Source: Phragmites australis (taxonomy: Eukaryota > Streptophyta > Magnoliopsida > Poales > Poaceae). Taken from it: a stretch of DNA of 64,000 nt. The stretch covers positions 16,210,001 to 16,274,000 of the forward strand of contig NC_084927.1 in assembly GCF_958298935.1 (NCBI RefSeq), written 5' to 3'. Positions 53,975 to 64,000 of the stretch are shown piece by piece (the first letter of the stretch is position 1; each line of letters starts with the position of its first letter). The notes under the pieces are model-generated. The model saw only the letters and a list, made by a program, of their open reading frames with translations. It made no database searches and was not told the origin of the DNA. The position numbers and the translations under genes were made by a program.

Positions 53975-55342
53975 GAGGGGTTGTCTTTGTATATACTTTA
54001 TCTTACTTATATTGCATTTGCATTGTATAGCATTTTGTAAGATAATCATGTTAGCAAGCTTCACTTATATGTTCTTTGCACTTTCTTGTACTAGTTGTGA
54101 ATTTGTACTAAGTGCAGTGGATGTATAACAATTTGTGCAAGCTTAGGCTCTTATTGAAACATGGTATAAAATATGTTGAACAAGCTTGTCTTTTCTAAGA
54201 ATGAACTTGAAATGTGAACATAATCTTATGTCACTTTTGAGTATTTATTTTAGCTTTATTAGTGCTTAAATTATGGCTAGTTCTGTGAAAAGTTTGTGCT
54301 AGGTCGCTTTGTTCAGTTCAGTGGATTAGGGGTCTTTAACCTTTGTCTATGTAAATATTTATCCTATGATTAACCATTAGGAGAGTATGCACTCTTTTAT
54401 GTCGCAAAGGCGTAACTTATTTTGGCTTTGTGAAAAATTGCATATTTTGAATCCTATATTGAGTTAATAAAATGAATGATCAAGTTTTGAGCTAAAATTG
54501 AATTCAATATGGTGACTTAAGACTTCATGTGGTTTGCCAAAGAAGTGAATCTATGGTTGCTTAAAACTCACTTGAGAATAGTTAAATGATCAAATGAGAA
54601 AGTTAACTTGCGTTTTCTAATCTGCAAAGAATGTTCTTTTTCATGTTGTTAAACTAAGGCTTGGATTGATATGTGGGTGTTTGCATAGCCTGTCGGGTTG
54701 AATTTGGTTGCTTAGTTTGAATTTGACATAGCACTAGTTTTTCTAATCTTTGCACAGGTCATAAAACGGTGGATGCTTTTATGGTGATATCTTTTGGATA
54801 ATTGAACAACATGATCAAAACTTGCTTCACTCCTAGTGTCTGTGACATGAACTAACTTCGAGACTTTGTGCGTCTTTGAGTTATATTGTTTACTCCTCAT
54901 AGTGCTTTGACATCTCTAGTCCTTGCAAATTCTTTGTGATCTATATGTGAAGCTTTATAGGCTTGCATTTCATTTGCACATCTTTCATATTGTCTTGAAT
55001 CCTTGAAGTTTGCATTTCTAAAGGGGAGAAAATGTGCCAAAGATATTATGCACAAATATTCAATAGAGGGGGAGAAAATTGCATTTATCTAGAAATGTAA
55101 GGGAAAAAAAGGAAAATGTGCAATCATCAAATAGGAGAATGGGAGTTTTGGGGTTTTGACTTTTTCTTGTCATTTTGAGGTTTTTAGCTCGTCTTTACCT
55201 CTCTTGGGGTATTTACAACCTTTATTATGCCAATTGATATGTTTTGCTGTTTTTTGAGTTTTTTGTCACTTGAATGAGCTTATCTTGTTTTAATTTCTTC
55301 AAACCAAAATCTTTGTGCTTTGAGAGTTGTTAATGCACTCAT
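53975..55342 (+). other. Sirevirus 3' non-coding region
   Basis: About 1.4 kb between pol and the copia insertion. No env-like ORF is seen. Polypurine-like words (aaaggggagaaaa, agagggggagaaaa, aagggaaaaaaaggaaaa) cluster at 55020-55115, as is typical of Sireviruses, which often carry several such motifs upstream of the 3' LTR. Confidence 0.6.
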
Positions 55343-55899
55343 TGAAGGGTTACGGGTAGGCTACGCTAGCATAAAATAAATTTTCTCTACCGCATTCAAC
55401 CAGGAAGCCATGCGAGTAGGGGATCATGAATCGTTACCACTTGACGAGCAGTGCAACGGAAGAAGAGTTGGAGCAGACCAATCCAACGTCGTGCGCGTCA
55501 AGTAGTCGATTGTCAACCTCGTCCCGAGCACGTCCCGAGCACCTTTCGAGTACTCGTGGGTACGTCCCGAGTACTCCCGAGCAGATCAGTACCGCAATAG
55601 TAGCAGCGCCTCTACGGTATCCACACGTACAAGGATGGAATCGTCGTGCGTCGGTGTGCTAGCACCGCGCGCCCGGCTAGGGTTTCGAAGGGAGTTCGGG
55701 AATAGGAGGCGGCCAGGGTTTCTAAAAAACTCAATGCGTCTTGACCCCTGCCTATTCTTATATAGAGCACGCTAATGGGCCTTTAATCAACATTAAAGCC
55801 CATTATGACTCTAAACCCTAATGGTCCTTTAATCAATATTAAAGCCCATTAGCAGATCCAATCCGCAAACTCAATCGCCTCTAGGGCATATCACCAACA
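55343..55899 (-). repeat. 3' LTR (sense of the element) of the minus-strand copia
   Basis: In plus orientation it reads tgaagggttacggg ... catatcaccaaca. It contains a GC-rich block with repeated cccgagcac/cccgagtac words at 55516-55575 and a repeated aatcaa(c/t)attaaagcccatta phrase at 55786-55853. Confidence 0.93.
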
Positions 55900-56813
55900 A
55901 TCTCCCACTTGCACTAGAGTCAGTACAAGTTTTATATTCCATCCCCTTAAGTGTGTGACCCGTTAGGTTCATGTGTAAACGGCCGCTATCCGGAAACCCT
56001 TTTCCGAATTGCAAGTCAATAGCGGTACCTAGCAGGACATATTGACTCCCGAATGCACACAAAGATCATATCGGCTGAACCTTGATATACTCATGCACCA
56101 ATCCCTTTACCACACGATACCAGTCAAGCTCAAGGCGAGATTCGTGCCACCCTTGTGATAGCTCGACCATTCACTCGATCAAGTAGTGGATTCACCATGA
56201 TTAACTCTTTAATCACATTGGCATGGCCATGCACTTTCCAATCCAACTACCTCGAGGGGCCCAGAGATATCTCTCCCGTTATTTAGGAGGGGTAAATTCC
56301 ATCTTGATCACTCACATCCCACGACATGTTTCATAACATACCCGAAAGCAACCTTTATAACTACCCAGTTACGGAATAGCGTTTGGAAGCCCCTAAGTGT
56401 GTTACTACACATTCTGGAATCAATGATGATCTCAGGTCAAAGGATTCTGTAGGTACACCATTTGAGATAACAACTGATGGCACATTAAAAATAACAATCC
56501 CAGCAGTATCTCAGGGTGGGTCTATCCAACATCATGTTCTCTAACATGTGTCCACATTACTGATTTGATATCTCCATATCTATGATCCGTGAAACATGAT
56601 CATCATTCAGTCAAATGTGCTAATCTATAAATCATTATTGTCCCACACAATGATATGAGATTAGGGACTATTTAGAATAACATCATAAAAACAAAGAGTT
56701 TCACAAACAAGTCACATACTTGCTGATCAATGTAAATGATAATTATTCATGGAACCAGATAACAATTATCCAAAAGTACATTAGCATAGACAGAACACAT
56801 TCTCTCACATGCA

Positions 56814-59800
56814 CTAGAGTCTATCCCGCAAGTATCTAATACCCATAGAGCTCAAGTGTGCCTCATGCTTGGGCTGTGGGAGAGGCTTCGTCAACGGATC
56901 AGCAATATTCGAATCCGTGTGCACCTTGCATATCTTTACATCACCTCTATCAATAATCTCTCGAATGAGGTGATAGCGCCGAAGTATGTGCTTGGACTTC
57001 TGGTGCGACCTAGGCTCCTTGGCTTGTGCAATGGCACCACTATTGTCACAATAGAGGTACATTGGACTGGACGCACTAGGGACCACACCCAACTCAGAAA
57101 CAAATTTTCTGATCCAAACAGCCTCTTTTGCAGCTTCCGAAGCTGCGATATACTCGGCCTCCATCGTGGAATCAGCAACCGTTTCTTGCTTGGAACTCTT
57201 CCAACTCACCGCACCTCCATTAAGGCAAAACACAAAACCAGACTGCGATCTCGAGTCGTCCTTGTCGGTTTGGAAGCTAGCATCGGTGTAACCATTTACA
57301 ACGAGCTCCTCCTCACCTCCATAGACTAGGAACATATCCTTAGTTCTTCTCATGTACTTGAGGATACTCTTTACTATAGCCCAGTGACATTCACCTGGGT
57401 TCGATTGATATCTGCTCGTAACACTTAGAGCATAGGAGACATCTGGGCGTGTACAAAACATAGCATACATGATGGAACCGATAGCAGAAGCATACGGGAT
57501 CGCACTCATCCTCTCGAGCTCATCAGATGTCTTAGGACATTGATTCTTGCTGAGAGTGATGCCATGTGACATTGGCAAGAAACCTTTCTTGGAATCTTGC
57601 ATATTGAACCGATTCAATACCTTGTCAATGTATGTGCTCTGGCTTAATCCGATTAGTCTTTTCGACCTATCTCTATAGATCTTTATGCCCAATATGTATG
57701 CTGCCTCTCCTAAATCTTTCATTGAAAAACTCTTTTTCAATGAAGATTTGACAGCATCGAGCATTGGAATATTATTTCCGATCAATAATATGTCATCCAC
57801 ATATAAGACCAGAAACACAAGTGCGCTCCCACTAGTCCTTTTGTAAACACAAGGCTCTTCTTCATTCTTGATGAAACCAAACCCTTTGATTACTTCATCA
57901 AAACGAAGATTCCAACTCCGAGAAGCTTGCTTTAGTCCATAGATGGACTTTTGCAGCTTGCAAATCTTCCCAGCATTTTTCGGATTGACAAAACCTTCAG
58001 GCTGTGTCATGTACACATCCTCACTTAGGTTTCCATTAAGGAAAGCCGTTTTGACATCCATTTGCCATATCTCATAGTCGAAATATGCAGCAATTGCTGG
58101 GAGAATCCGAATAGACTTTAGCATTGCGACGGGCGAAAACGTTTCATCATAATCAACACCTTGAATTTGCCTGAAACCTTTCACCACCAATCGTGCCTTA
58201 TAGATGTGAACATTTCCATCAACGTCTATCTTTTTCTTAAAAACCCATTTACACTCGATAGTTTTCACACCATCAGGTGGATCGACCAAGTTCCAAACTT
58301 GGTTTTCTCGCATGGATTCTAACTCGGATCTCATGGCTCCAAGCCATTTTTCGGAGTCTGGTCCCACCATTGCTTCCGAGTAAGTCTTAGGTTCATCATT
58401 GTCCAACAATAATATGTCGCGATGCCCCGTGGTTAGGAACATAAACCGCTCGGGTGCACGACTGAACCTTTCCGACCGACGTGGGGCTGGTGTCTCGACA
58501 ACAGGTTCTGCAACATCTTGCATACCGAGTTGTGGTTCAATAGGAGTTGAAGCACTTTCAAGTGGTTCCCGAATTTCTTCGAGTTGCACCGTACTCCCAC
58601 TAACTCTCTTCGCGAGAAACTCTTTCTCAAGAAAGATACCATTCCGGGCGACAAACACTTTGCCTTCTTCCCGGTTATAGAAATAATATCCTTTGGTTTC
58701 CCTAGGATACCCCACAAAGAAGCATTTATCAGATTTGGGAGTGAGTTTATCAGACGACAAACGTTTTACATAAGCCTCACAACCCCATATCTTAAGGAAA
58801 GACAATCCGGGACGCTTCCCGGTCCATATCTCATATGGTGTCCTCTCTACAGCCTTAGATGGAACCCTGTTTAACGTGAAAGCAGCAGTTTCTAGAGCGT
58901 ATCCCCAGAAGGACAATGGAAGATCAGATTGGCTCATCATCGACCGGACCATGTCTAACAAGGTTCGGTTCCTCCGCTCGGACACCCCGTTCCATTGTGG
59001 CGTACCCGATGGAGTCAATTGTGGAACGATTCCACATTGCCTTAGATGATCACCAAATTCGTGGCTCAAATATTCGCCTCCACGATCTGATCGCAGAAAT
59101 TTAATTGTCTTGCCTATATGATTTTGTACTTCATTCTGGAACTCCTTGAACTTTTCAAAGGATTCAGACTTGTGCCTCATTAGGTAGATGTAACCATATC
59201 TACTAAAGTCATCGGTGAAAGTAATGAAATACTGAAAACCACCTCTAGCTGTAGAACTCATCGGTCCACATACATCTGTATGTACTAGGGCCAATAATTC
59301 ATTTGTCCTCTCACTTTGACCAGTGAAAGGCGTCTTAGTCATCTTGCCAAGTAAACAAGACTCGCATGTATCAAATGATTCGAAATCAAATGAATGTAGA
59401 AGACCATCTTTATAGAGCTTCTGCATACGCTTCTCATTTATATGACCTAATCGACAATGCCAAACAAAAGTGGGATTCAAATCATTAAGCCGAGGCTTCT
59501 TTGTATCAATGTTATAGATAGTTATATCCTCAAGATCCAATATATATAATCCATTTACTAATGGACAATTACCATAGAGCATACCATTCAAAAATATCGA
59601 ACAACACTTGTTCTTTATTATGAATTCATAACCGTCTTCTTCCAAACATGAAGAAGAGATAATGTTTTTGCCCAAGGCAGGAATATAATAACAATTATTT
59701 AATTCCAAAACTAATCCTGAGGGTAGCGATAAGGAGTAAACGCCAACAGCCAACGCAGCAACTTTTGCACCATTGCCGACGCGAGCATCCAGTTCGCCTC

Positions 59801-60776
59801 TTGCACACTTCCTAGTCCTTTTCAGTCCCTGCAACGATTTGCAAGTATGAATCATTGATCCGGTATCAAATACCCATGAATCATCAGGACGAGTAGCAAG
59901 ATTAATTTCAATAACATTTATACCTGAAGATGAAGTCTTACTTCCCTTCTTCTTTTTGAGTTCTTCCAAGTACAATTTGCAGTTCCTCCGCCAATGACCA
60001 GTCTTATGGCAGTGGTGGCAAGTGTCAGAAGCGGCAGGGCTAGCCTTGGGCTTTCCAACAGGTTTAGGCTTAGAACTCGAGATCTCATCCGAAGTTTTAG
60101 CCTTGTCCTTGCGCTTTCTCTTCTTGCTATCCTTTTGAACCATCATCACATGACTAGAGCTCTTCTTAATGCTTTCCTCAGCAGTTTTTAGCATCCCATG
60201 CAATTCAGCCATGCTTTTCTCCATGCTGTTCATATGAAAGTTCAAAATGAACGGCTCGAAGCTCGCAGGGAGCGATTGGAGAATTACATCCGTAGCCAAC
60301 TCAGGGCTAAGGGGAAAACCAAGTTTTTCCAGGCTTTCAATGTAACCAATCATTTTGATCACATGAGGACTGACTGGACTGCCTTCTGTTAACCTGCACG
60401 CAAACAAGGACTTTGAGGTGTTGTACCTCTCGGCCCGAGCTTGGTTCTCAAACATGCCTCGGAGTCCCACAATCATATCATGGGCATCCCTGTTCTCATA
60501 TTGCTTCTGAAGCTCAGAGGACATACAGACAAGCATGAGGCAGCTAACATCCAGTGAATCGTTGGTGTGCTTCTCATAAGCCCTCCGATCCGCGGCAGGA
60601 GCATTATCAGCTGGTTCATCAGGATAGGGGACCTCTAGAACATATTTCTTTTTCTCTTGTTTGAGAACAATTCTCAGATTTCTATACCAATCAATAAAGT
60701 TTGTTCCAGAAAGCTTCTCTTTTTCAAGAATTGATCGCAAATTAAAACTGGAAGTGTTACTAGCGTCCGGTGCCAT
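56814..60776 (-). CDS. Intact Ty1-copia gag-pol polyprotein, 1320 aa
   Basis: Single open frame from ATG 60776. Gag is at residues 1 to about 240 (FNLRSILEKEKLSGTNFIDW near the start). The CCHC knuckle CHHCHKTGHWRRNC is near 252 and the protease WVFDTGSMIHTC near 305. GAG-pre-integrase (WHCRLGHINEKRM) is near 440. Integrase acidic residues lie in HTDVCGP (about 500), RSDRGGEY (about 562) and NGVSERRNR (about 598). RT begins near 840 (ECKWVFKKK, MDVKTAFLNG) with catalytic YVDD near 993. RNase H is at about 1195-1310 ([39 protein letters not shown]). Domain order is copia-type. Length and intact motifs suggest an autonomous element. The lineage is not assigned. Confidence 0.95.
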   Translation of the reverse strand: MAPDASNTSSFNLRSILEKEKLSGTNFIDWYRNLRIVLKQEKKKYVLEVPYPDEPADNAPAADRRAYEKHTNDSLDVSCLMLVCMSSELQKQYENRDAHDMIVGLRGMFENQARAERYNTSKSLFACRLTEGSPVSPHVIKMIGYIESLEKLGFPLSPELATDVILQSLPASFEPFILNFHMNSMEKSMAELHGMLKTAEESIKKSSSHVMMVQKDSKKRKRKDKAKTSDEISSSKPKPVGKPKASPAASDTCHHCHKTGHWRRNCKLYLEELKKKKGSKTSSSGINVIEINLATRPDDSWVFDTGSMIHTCKSLQGLKRTRKCARGELDARVGNGAKVAALAVGVYSLSLPSGLVLELNNCYYIPALGKNIISSSCLEEDGYEFIIKNKCCSIFLNGMLYGNCPLVNGLYILDLEDITIYNIDTKKPRLNDLNPTFVWHCRLGHINEKRMQKLYKDGLLHSFDFESFDTCESCLLGKMTKTPFTGQSERTNELLALVHTDVCGPMSSTARGGFQYFITFTDDFSRYGYIYLMRHKSESFEKFKEFQNEVQNHIGKTIKFLRSDRGGEYLSHEFGDHLRQCGIVPQLTPSGTPQWNGVSERRNRTLLDMVRSMMSQSDLPLSFWGYALETAAFTLNRVPSKAVERTPYEIWTGKRPGLSFLKIWGCEAYVKRLSSDKLTPKSDKCFFVGYPRETKGYYFYNREEGKVFVARNGIFLEKEFLAKRVSGSTVQLEEIREPLESASTPIEPQLGMQDVAEPVVETPAPRRSERFSRAPERFMFLTTGHRDILLLDNDEPKTYSEAMVGPDSEKWLGAMRSELESMRENQVWNLVDPPDGVKTIECKWVFKKKIDVDGNVHIYKARLVVKGFRQIQGVDYDETFSPVAMLKSIRILPAIAAYFDYEIWQMDVKTAFLNGNLSEDVYMTQPEGFVNPKNAGKICKLQKSIYGLKQASRSWNLRFDEVIKGFGFIKNEEEPCVYKRTSGSALVFLVLYVDDILLIGNNIPMLDAVKSSLKKSFSMKDLGEAAYILGIKIYRDRSKRLIGLSQSTYIDKVLNRFNMQDSKKGFLPMSHGITLSKNQCPKTSDELERMSAIPYASAIGSIMYAMFCTRPDVSYALSVTSRYQSNPGECHWAIVKSILKYMRRTKDMFLVYGGEEELVVNGYTDASFQTDKDDSRSQSGFVFCLNGGAVSWKSSKQETVADSTMEAEYIAASEAAKEAVWIRKFVSELGVVPSASSPMYLYCDNSGAIAQAKEPRSHQKSKHILRRYHLIREIIDRGDVKICKVHTDSNIADPLTKPLPQPKHEAHLSSMGIRYLRDRL

Positions 60777-62093
60777 GATCTACAACAGAAAATGCAGGTT
60801 CAGCACTATGCCTATGTGAATCTTCTATTAAACAATTTAACAAAAGATACTCCACTATATGTGTTTTCCCTCTAACAACATATAGAGGATCAAGATCCAT
60901 ATTCAACTAAGTTCTAGTGAGCTTTGGCATCACTGCTAGAAACTTAGTGACATAGGTAAGCAACGCCTTGCTAATCACATCCCTATGTGACTCTTGTTTG
61001 CTGGGTGGCATCGAATGCCCCGGCGCCCAACATCATGCCCCAAAGCCCAAAACCGTTTTGATAGCTTTATCAAGTAAACCAATACTATGCGTGTGGATGT
61101 CTGACATCCACTCTAACTGGTTAAGATAAATGATGGCACCCTGCTTTGGCAGACCTACCACACAATGATCAAAACCTTTGTAGGTGCAGCTATTGGAAGG
61201 GCATCAATTACTCTTGATTTTTCTGAGGGAAACTACTCTATCATGAAAATCATATCCACCACATATAAAACATGAAAGAATAGTATGACAGGAACATAAA
61301 AACATCACAGGCAATCATATTAACTGTGACATAGTATGGCCCCTTCACATGGTGATCTTCATCGCCACGGTTCCTGTCCTCCGGGTCATCATGCTTCAAA
61401 TCTCCATGATCTTGTTCTAGTCTATTACACCTAATAGCACTAGATAAATTACATGAGAAGAAGCATCACAAGTCGACACGCATGCCGTTATACAATAACA
61501 TGACAGCCTTGGGCTGCAATTAACCATGACACGCAGGCCATGAAAAATTACACACATGCATCACATATCACAAGGCCATACCAGTCACAACATTCTCTGC
61601 AAAAACGAGTTAAGCGTAGAATCGAATTCTAATGTCGTGATGGGATCATGTTATTACAACAATCTATGCGTGTACGCGACGGCGGTCCCGCTATGAAAAT
61701 CTCATCGGATCGATCGTATCGAGCCAATTCCGAGTCATTCATAATGCCTCAATTTCCATTAGATCAATCCCATTGATCATCGCGTGAGGTTTTTCCAGAA
61801 ACGATGACAGCACACACGACCTCGATCTGCTGTTCTCCCGACCATGTCGCGATGCACGCAGTTAGCCCCGATGGTGATTCCAGCCGGTAGGGGCAAGTCG
61901 CATGCAAAACCAGGTGGGAGATCGAGCTAATCTTTTTGGCTATGTGGTTTCATCGACTGGCATCTCATCCGATCTCTAATTCACCAACCGTGCATTGATC
62001 AATCCATCATATGAACTGATCAAAAACAATAGATCTAATCTATTTCTATCACATATCTTCTATATGTGACTGATCCAGATCGAAAACTACGCA
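60777..62093 (-). other. Long untranslated leader of the minus-strand copia
   Basis: About 1.3 kb separates the PBS from the gag ATG. No ORF longer than about 60 codons with any motif is present. It probably contains packaging and translation signals, but none can be identified from sequence alone. Confidence 0.6.
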
Positions 62094-62095
62094 GG

Positions 62096-62109
62096 ATGGC
62101 TCTGATACC
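62096..62109 (-). other. Primer binding site of the minus-strand copia
   Basis: The plus strand reads ggctctgatacca just inside the right LTR, i.e. tggtatcagagcc on the minus strand, complementary to initiator Met tRNA. Confidence 0.9.
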
Positions 62110-62111
62110 AC

Positions 62112-62668
62112 TGAAGGGTTGCGGGTAGGCTACGCTAGCATAAAATAAATTTTCTCTACCGCATTCAACCAGGAAGCCATGCGAGTAGGGGATCATGAAT
62201 CGTTACCACTTGACAAACAGTGCAGCGGAAGAAGAGTTGGAGCAGACCAATCCAACGTCGTGCGCGTCAAGTAGTCGATCGTCAACGTCGTCCCGAGCAC
62301 GTCCCGAGCACCTTCCGAGTACTCGCGGGTACGTCCCGAGTACTCCCGAGCAGATCAGTACCGCAATAGTAGCAGCGCCTCTACGGTATCCACACGTACA
62401 AGGATGGAATCGTCGTGCGCCGGTGTGCTAGCACCGCGCGCCCGGCTAGGGTTTCGAAGGGAGTTCGGGAATAAGAGGCGGCCAGGGTTTCTAAAAAACT
62501 CAATGCGTCTTGGCCCCTGCCTATTCTTATATAGAGCACGCTAATGGGCCTTTAATCAACATTAAAGCCCATTATGACTCTAAACCCTAATGGTCCTTTA
62601 ATCAATATTAAAGCCCATTAGCAGATCCAATCCGCAAACTCAATCGCCTCTAGGGCATATCACCAACA
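62112..62668 (-). repeat. 5' LTR (sense of the element) of the minus-strand copia
   Basis: 557 bp, about 98% identical to the left LTR; ends tg...ca. Confidence 0.93.
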
Positions 62669-62679
62669 CTCATCAAGGG

Positions 62680-64000
62680 TGAGATTGATAAACTAAGTTG
62701 AAATATGCCTTGGTTTACTTGTGATGAGTGATTGATATTGATATTTATTTACTTTGATGATCTTCGGTTTTGCATGAGCTTTGATATGGTTTGAATTGAT
62801 TTGGGATTTCATTTGAGCATATTGATTATGGACTAACTAAAATTGGAGTTAGAGATATGTGTTTGCTTGTCTCATGGTGTGCAGGTGATGGATGCAACTT
62901 GACAGCCAATAGCGGGATGATCTGGACCAAGCGGAGTGCTTGGTGCAAGAACACATAGAGGTTAAGCAAAACATGAAAGGCGGATGGAGACGACGTGTTG
63001 ACAAAGTCATGCGAAGGGGATACCGGTGTAAGTGACAAGACGGCATAAGGGATCGGAAGCGGGAGAGAATTACCGGCGATCAGGATCGCAAGACAGAGTA
63101 CAAACGTCGATATCGGAGCGCTTGCTTAAGATGTAAGCAAGTAGAGAGTCACGCTTTGAGAAACGTGCTAGGGTTTCGCAGTTTGGCCTCAAAACCATGA
63201 GAGGACTGGAGGAGTACGTGGTACCACCGTGAAGCTTGCATCGAGGTGAAGCTAAGTCATGAAGGCATCGTGGCCGTCCGATGAATTGAGAAAAAATAGA
63301 CCAAAATACTATCGATGGTAGGTAGAAGTGTACTACAAGAGAGGGTTGTTTTGGGAAAAAAACTAAAAAATTTAAGCGTTAAGTATCCTAAGCTTATAAA
63401 TAGAGGGGTAAGGCTATGAGAGGAGAGGAACAAACCATTTTGAGCCCCTTGTACTATCCATATGAGAGATTTGTGCTAGGGTTTTAAATGAGATGAAGAT
63501 AAGTACTTAGCCTATGTATTGGGTGAGAGCATTGTGTGGAAAAATCTTTGTATCTGTCTAAAATAGGGCTGATGTCTACTACAATAAAATTTATTTTCTT
63601 CATGTTATTGTGCTCACCTCATTCTAGTTTCCTTCCATTGGTTCTTTTGCAAGTTTACAAGTTTTTCGGTTTCCGGATTTGATTTTTGTTTTGATTTTTG
63701 GGCCGAAATTTCAGCACCTTGTGAGGTCATTTTTCTTGTTGTTAGAGGCATAAAATTCACATACACACATTTATGTGATGGAGTTTTGAATTCTCTTAGC
63801 TCTAGACAATCAACTTGGAGAGTTTTTCTTTCTCAGTGTTTATCTTTTCTTGTTTCTTTGCAAGTTGTGATTTCGGTGTTAAGACAAATGAATTGATCTT
63901 AAATGAAACCTATGGTTTATATATCATCTGTGGAGTCGTGTTGCTTCGATTTTCTTTTATTAAAACTTATATTTATTTTCGCTTTCGCTTGAGTTTTGAG
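62680..64000 (+). repeat. 3' LTR of the Sirevirus, truncated by the window edge
   Basis: It begins tgagattgataaactaag after a short purine tract (caaggg) and follows the 5' LTR (38595-40055) in order: gatgcaacttg, gtgttgacaaagtca, gaagcttgcatcgaggtgaa, tataaatagagg, caatcaacttggagag. By comparison roughly the last 100 bases lie outside the window. Confidence 0.82.

Larger units (their letters stand above)
55343..62668 (-). mobile_element. Complete Ty1-copia element, minus orientation, nested in the Sirevirus
   Basis: Two 557-bp LTRs (55343-55899 and 62112-62668) differ at about 11 positions. Target duplication CTCAT is at 55338-55342 and 62669-62673. PBS on the minus strand (tggtatcagagcc) is at about 62096-62109 and the PPT (aagtgggagat) at about 55900-55911. 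One intact ORF. Removing it joins the Sirevirus interior to its 3' LTR. Confidence 0.96.
38595..64000 (+). mobile_element. Ty1-copia Sirevirus, full-length but degenerate, hosting nested insertions
   Basis: 5' LTR 38595-40055; PBS 40057-40070; gag-pol 40100-45133, resuming at 53186 and ending at 53974; 3' non-coding part to 55342; short remainder 62674-62679 (aaggg at the PPT); 3' LTR from 62680 past the window edge. The RT is split by the gypsy element at 45134-53180. The 3' end is split by the copia element at 55343-62668. The two LTRs differ by roughly one base in eight to ten by eye, so the element is old. It sits at the PBS of the minus-strand chromovirus. Confidence 0.85.

Noticed and set aside
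53975..55342. Envelope-like gene in the Sirevirus after pol
   Set aside because: No ORF of useful length and no membrane segments or signal peptide; the region is stop-rich.
55426..55662. 78-codon ORF in the left copia LTR, repeated at 62195-62431
   Set aside because: It is present in both LTRs simply because they are duplicates; low-complexity Ser/Arg composition, no motif.

Overview
The window looks like nuclear DNA of a grass (Poaceae). Evidence: spliced genes with GT-AG introns, an ALWAYS EARLY homologue and a plastid-type aldo/keto reductase, grass-type Sirevirus LTRs, Tourist-like MITEs, an Au-SINE-like tail and Mutator-like elements. No species is claimed. No bacterial features, CRISPR arrays, rRNA or tRNA genes were seen.

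Layout. (1) About 1-16,200, minus strand: the 5' half of an ALWAYS EARLY/LIN9-type chromatin gene; nine coding exons can be traced with consistent splice phases and the 3' half lies left of the window. A nearly pristine Ty1-copia element (6698-12524, two differences between its 380-bp LTRs, intact 1620-aa gag-pol) sits inside codon 6 of this gene. Introns hold a Pack-MULE-like element with a FRIGIDA-like fragment (3662-4801), a SINE tail and a pre-miRNA-like hairpin (13148-13278). (2) 16,300-24,500: degenerate LTR remnants, including a Sirevirus-type LTR at about 17.5-19.1 kb and a minus-strand Sirevirus LTR at 22460-24430, plus two small exon-like scraps. (3) 25131-27419, plus strand: a ten-exon aldo/keto reductase with catalytic residues present, but with a one-base frame break between the transit peptide and the mature domain. 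(4) 28.6-33.8 kb: a Mutator-like element with long GC-rich terminal inverted repeats, a decayed MuDR-type transposase and a plant-mobile-domain gene. (5) 34.5-64 kb: a stack of nested retrotransposons. A minus-strand chromovirus (34497-38594), lacking part of RNase H and most of integrase, was split by a Sirevirus (38595 to beyond the right edge). The Sirevirus received a Ty3/gypsy element (45134-53180, target repeat CAAAG) inside its RT and a minus-strand Ty1-copia element (55343-62668, target repeat CTCAT, intact 1320-aa ORF) just before its 3' LTR. MITEs sit inside both the Sirevirus and the gypsy element.

How it fits together: only two host genes are well supported. One is interrupted by a very recent insertion and the other carries a possible frameshift, so both need transcript checks. 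The two intact copia elements are the only autonomous-looking mobile elements. The relative ages implied by nesting agree with the LTR divergences estimated by eye: Sirevirus and gypsy pairs roughly one difference in ten bases, the minus-strand copia about 2%, the copia in ALWAYS EARLY about 0.5%.
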